A DNA stretch of 64,000 nt from Pyrenopolyporus hunteri (Eukaryota > Ascomycota > Sordariomycetes > Xylariales > Hypoxylaceae). The notes under the pieces are model-generated. The model saw nothing but the letters and a program-made list of their open reading frames with translations. It searched no databases and was not told the origin of the DNA. Below are positions 63,001 through 64,000 of this stretch, one piece after another. The stretch's first letter is position 1. Each line of letters opens with the position of its first letter. A program made the translations under genes and the position numbers. Location of the stretch: positions 1 to 64,000 of the forward strand of contig CADCXC010000037.1 of NCBI GenBank assembly GCA_902806595.1, in the 5' to 3' direction.

Positions 63001-64000
63001 ATCTTTACGAAAGAGTTTTACCTTCGATAAAATCGATTATATAATCTTATAATTAATAATTAAAAAATCTTTATTTTATAATTTTTATTATAATAAAAAT
63101 AAAATCCTTAAATTTCGAGGAAATAAATTTTATTATTTCCTTTTTATTTATTTACGTTAAAAAAAATACGAAAGCGATAAAATTTTTTATTTAAAATACC
63201 TTATTAATATAATTCTTCCGATAATAATCTAATAAAAATTTAATTTTATTCGAATCTACGAAAAAATTTTTTAAAAAATATTAAAATAATTATTAATATA
63301 ATAATATAATATCGTAATTAAATGTTATAACGGTAACTTCGAAATTTAATTAAATAAAATGGTTTTTTTAATATCGAAAAATAACGAGTTTAATATAATA
63401 TTTTTTTTTTTACGAAAAGATTAAATCATTTTATATTATTATAAATTTAAAAATTATTTATTTAATTAAAAATAATTTTTAGGTTCGTATTTTAATTATT
63501 AATATTATAAATATATTTATTCTTAAATCTAAAAAAATTATAACCTTATATTCCTTATTATTATATATAAAAATTATAATTATAAAAAGTTTAAAACCGA
63601 ACTTTAATTCGAAAGTATATTTTTTTCGCGACTTATTATTTATATTTATTTATCGTTTTATCGTATAGATATAAATTAAAATACTTAAATTTAACTTTAA
63701 AATCCGATATAATATAACATCGAAACTTATTAAAAATTCGAATTAAATTTACTAATTTCGAAAATTTAAAATTTTTAAATATTTGTTAAAACCGTAATTA
63801 TTTTAACCTTTTTCGTAGTCGACGGAAAAAATACTTTTTCTTTTATACGAATTTTTTTTACGGTAAAAATTTTCTTAAAAAATATTAATAAATTTTTACC
63901 ATCGATATTTTTTTTAACGAAATAAATAAAAATTTAATAATTATTTCTATTATAACGTTAATAAATTACGTTATTTTTTCATTATTTATCGATAACGATT
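59793..64000 (-). mobile_element. Second gypsy-like element, inverted and incomplete at the window edge
   Basis: Mirror image of 53.6-59.1 kb about a centre near 59.45 kb. The complement of the reverse transcriptase motif (attatcgatataaatta) is at about 62,540, matching YIDNFF at 56,350. The block complementary to 55,960-56,200 is at about 62,700-62,950. It is the same family as element 1, in opposite orientation, RIP-mutated throughout with no open frame. Its other LTR is expected outside the window. Confidence 0.82.

Overview
The window is nuclear DNA of a filamentous ascomycete (Pezizomycotina, most likely Sordariomycetes). The genes have short introns of about 48-140 nt with GT...CTAAC/CTGAC...AG signals. 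ATP-citrate lyase is encoded as two divergently transcribed subunit genes, the usual ascomycete arrangement. The sequence splits into two compositional worlds: a gene-bearing block of balanced base composition at about 19.55-45.8 kb, and flanking blocks (1-19.5 kb and 45.8-64 kb) of extreme A+T content with no usable reading frames. Those flanks look like transposons destroyed by repeat-induced point mutation (RIP).

Left AT block (1-19.5 kb): no intact genes. It holds a dispersed repeat of about 260 bp (four copies seen, two of them as terminal inverted repeats of a 1-kb element), a degraded minisatellite of about 760 bp (11.8-12.6 kb) and smaller tandem arrays.

Gene block, left to right: a secretory/ER membrane protein with a thioredoxin-like pattern (+); a Cnl2/NKP2-type kinetochore protein (-); the chromatin reader Eaf3/MRG15 (+), whose first intron carries a separate promoter-like region and a 273-codon ORF that can splice onto the MRG domain; a solo LTR; mitochondrial ribosomal protein uL30m (-); acl1 (-) and acl2 (+), which share a 3.1-kb intergenic control region and together make cytosolic acetyl-CoA from citrate; a degraded coding relic; an APC-type amino-acid/choline permease (+) convergent with a DHA1 major-facilitator transporter (-); a frameshifted 2OG-Fe(II) oxygenase pseudogene (-); and the first exon of a laccase (+). 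The genes become more accessory and more often broken towards the right-hand AT block.

Right AT block (45.8-64 kb): its structure can be read despite RIP. A Ty3/gypsy-like element (about 45.9-59.1 kb, + orientation, about 7 kb without its insert) lies inside the laccase gene. A Ty1/copia-like element (47,386-53,551), flanked by a perfect TAAAT target duplication, lies inside the gypsy element. A second copy of the gypsy element starts at about 59.79 kb in the opposite orientation and runs off the window. The 0.68 kb trapped between the two gypsy copies is the middle of the same laccase, heavily mutated by RIP. Laccase exon 1, only about 100 bp outside the element, is clean. The window therefore records two insertions into a single-copy gene, a nested third insertion, and RIP leaking from the repeats into host sequence.
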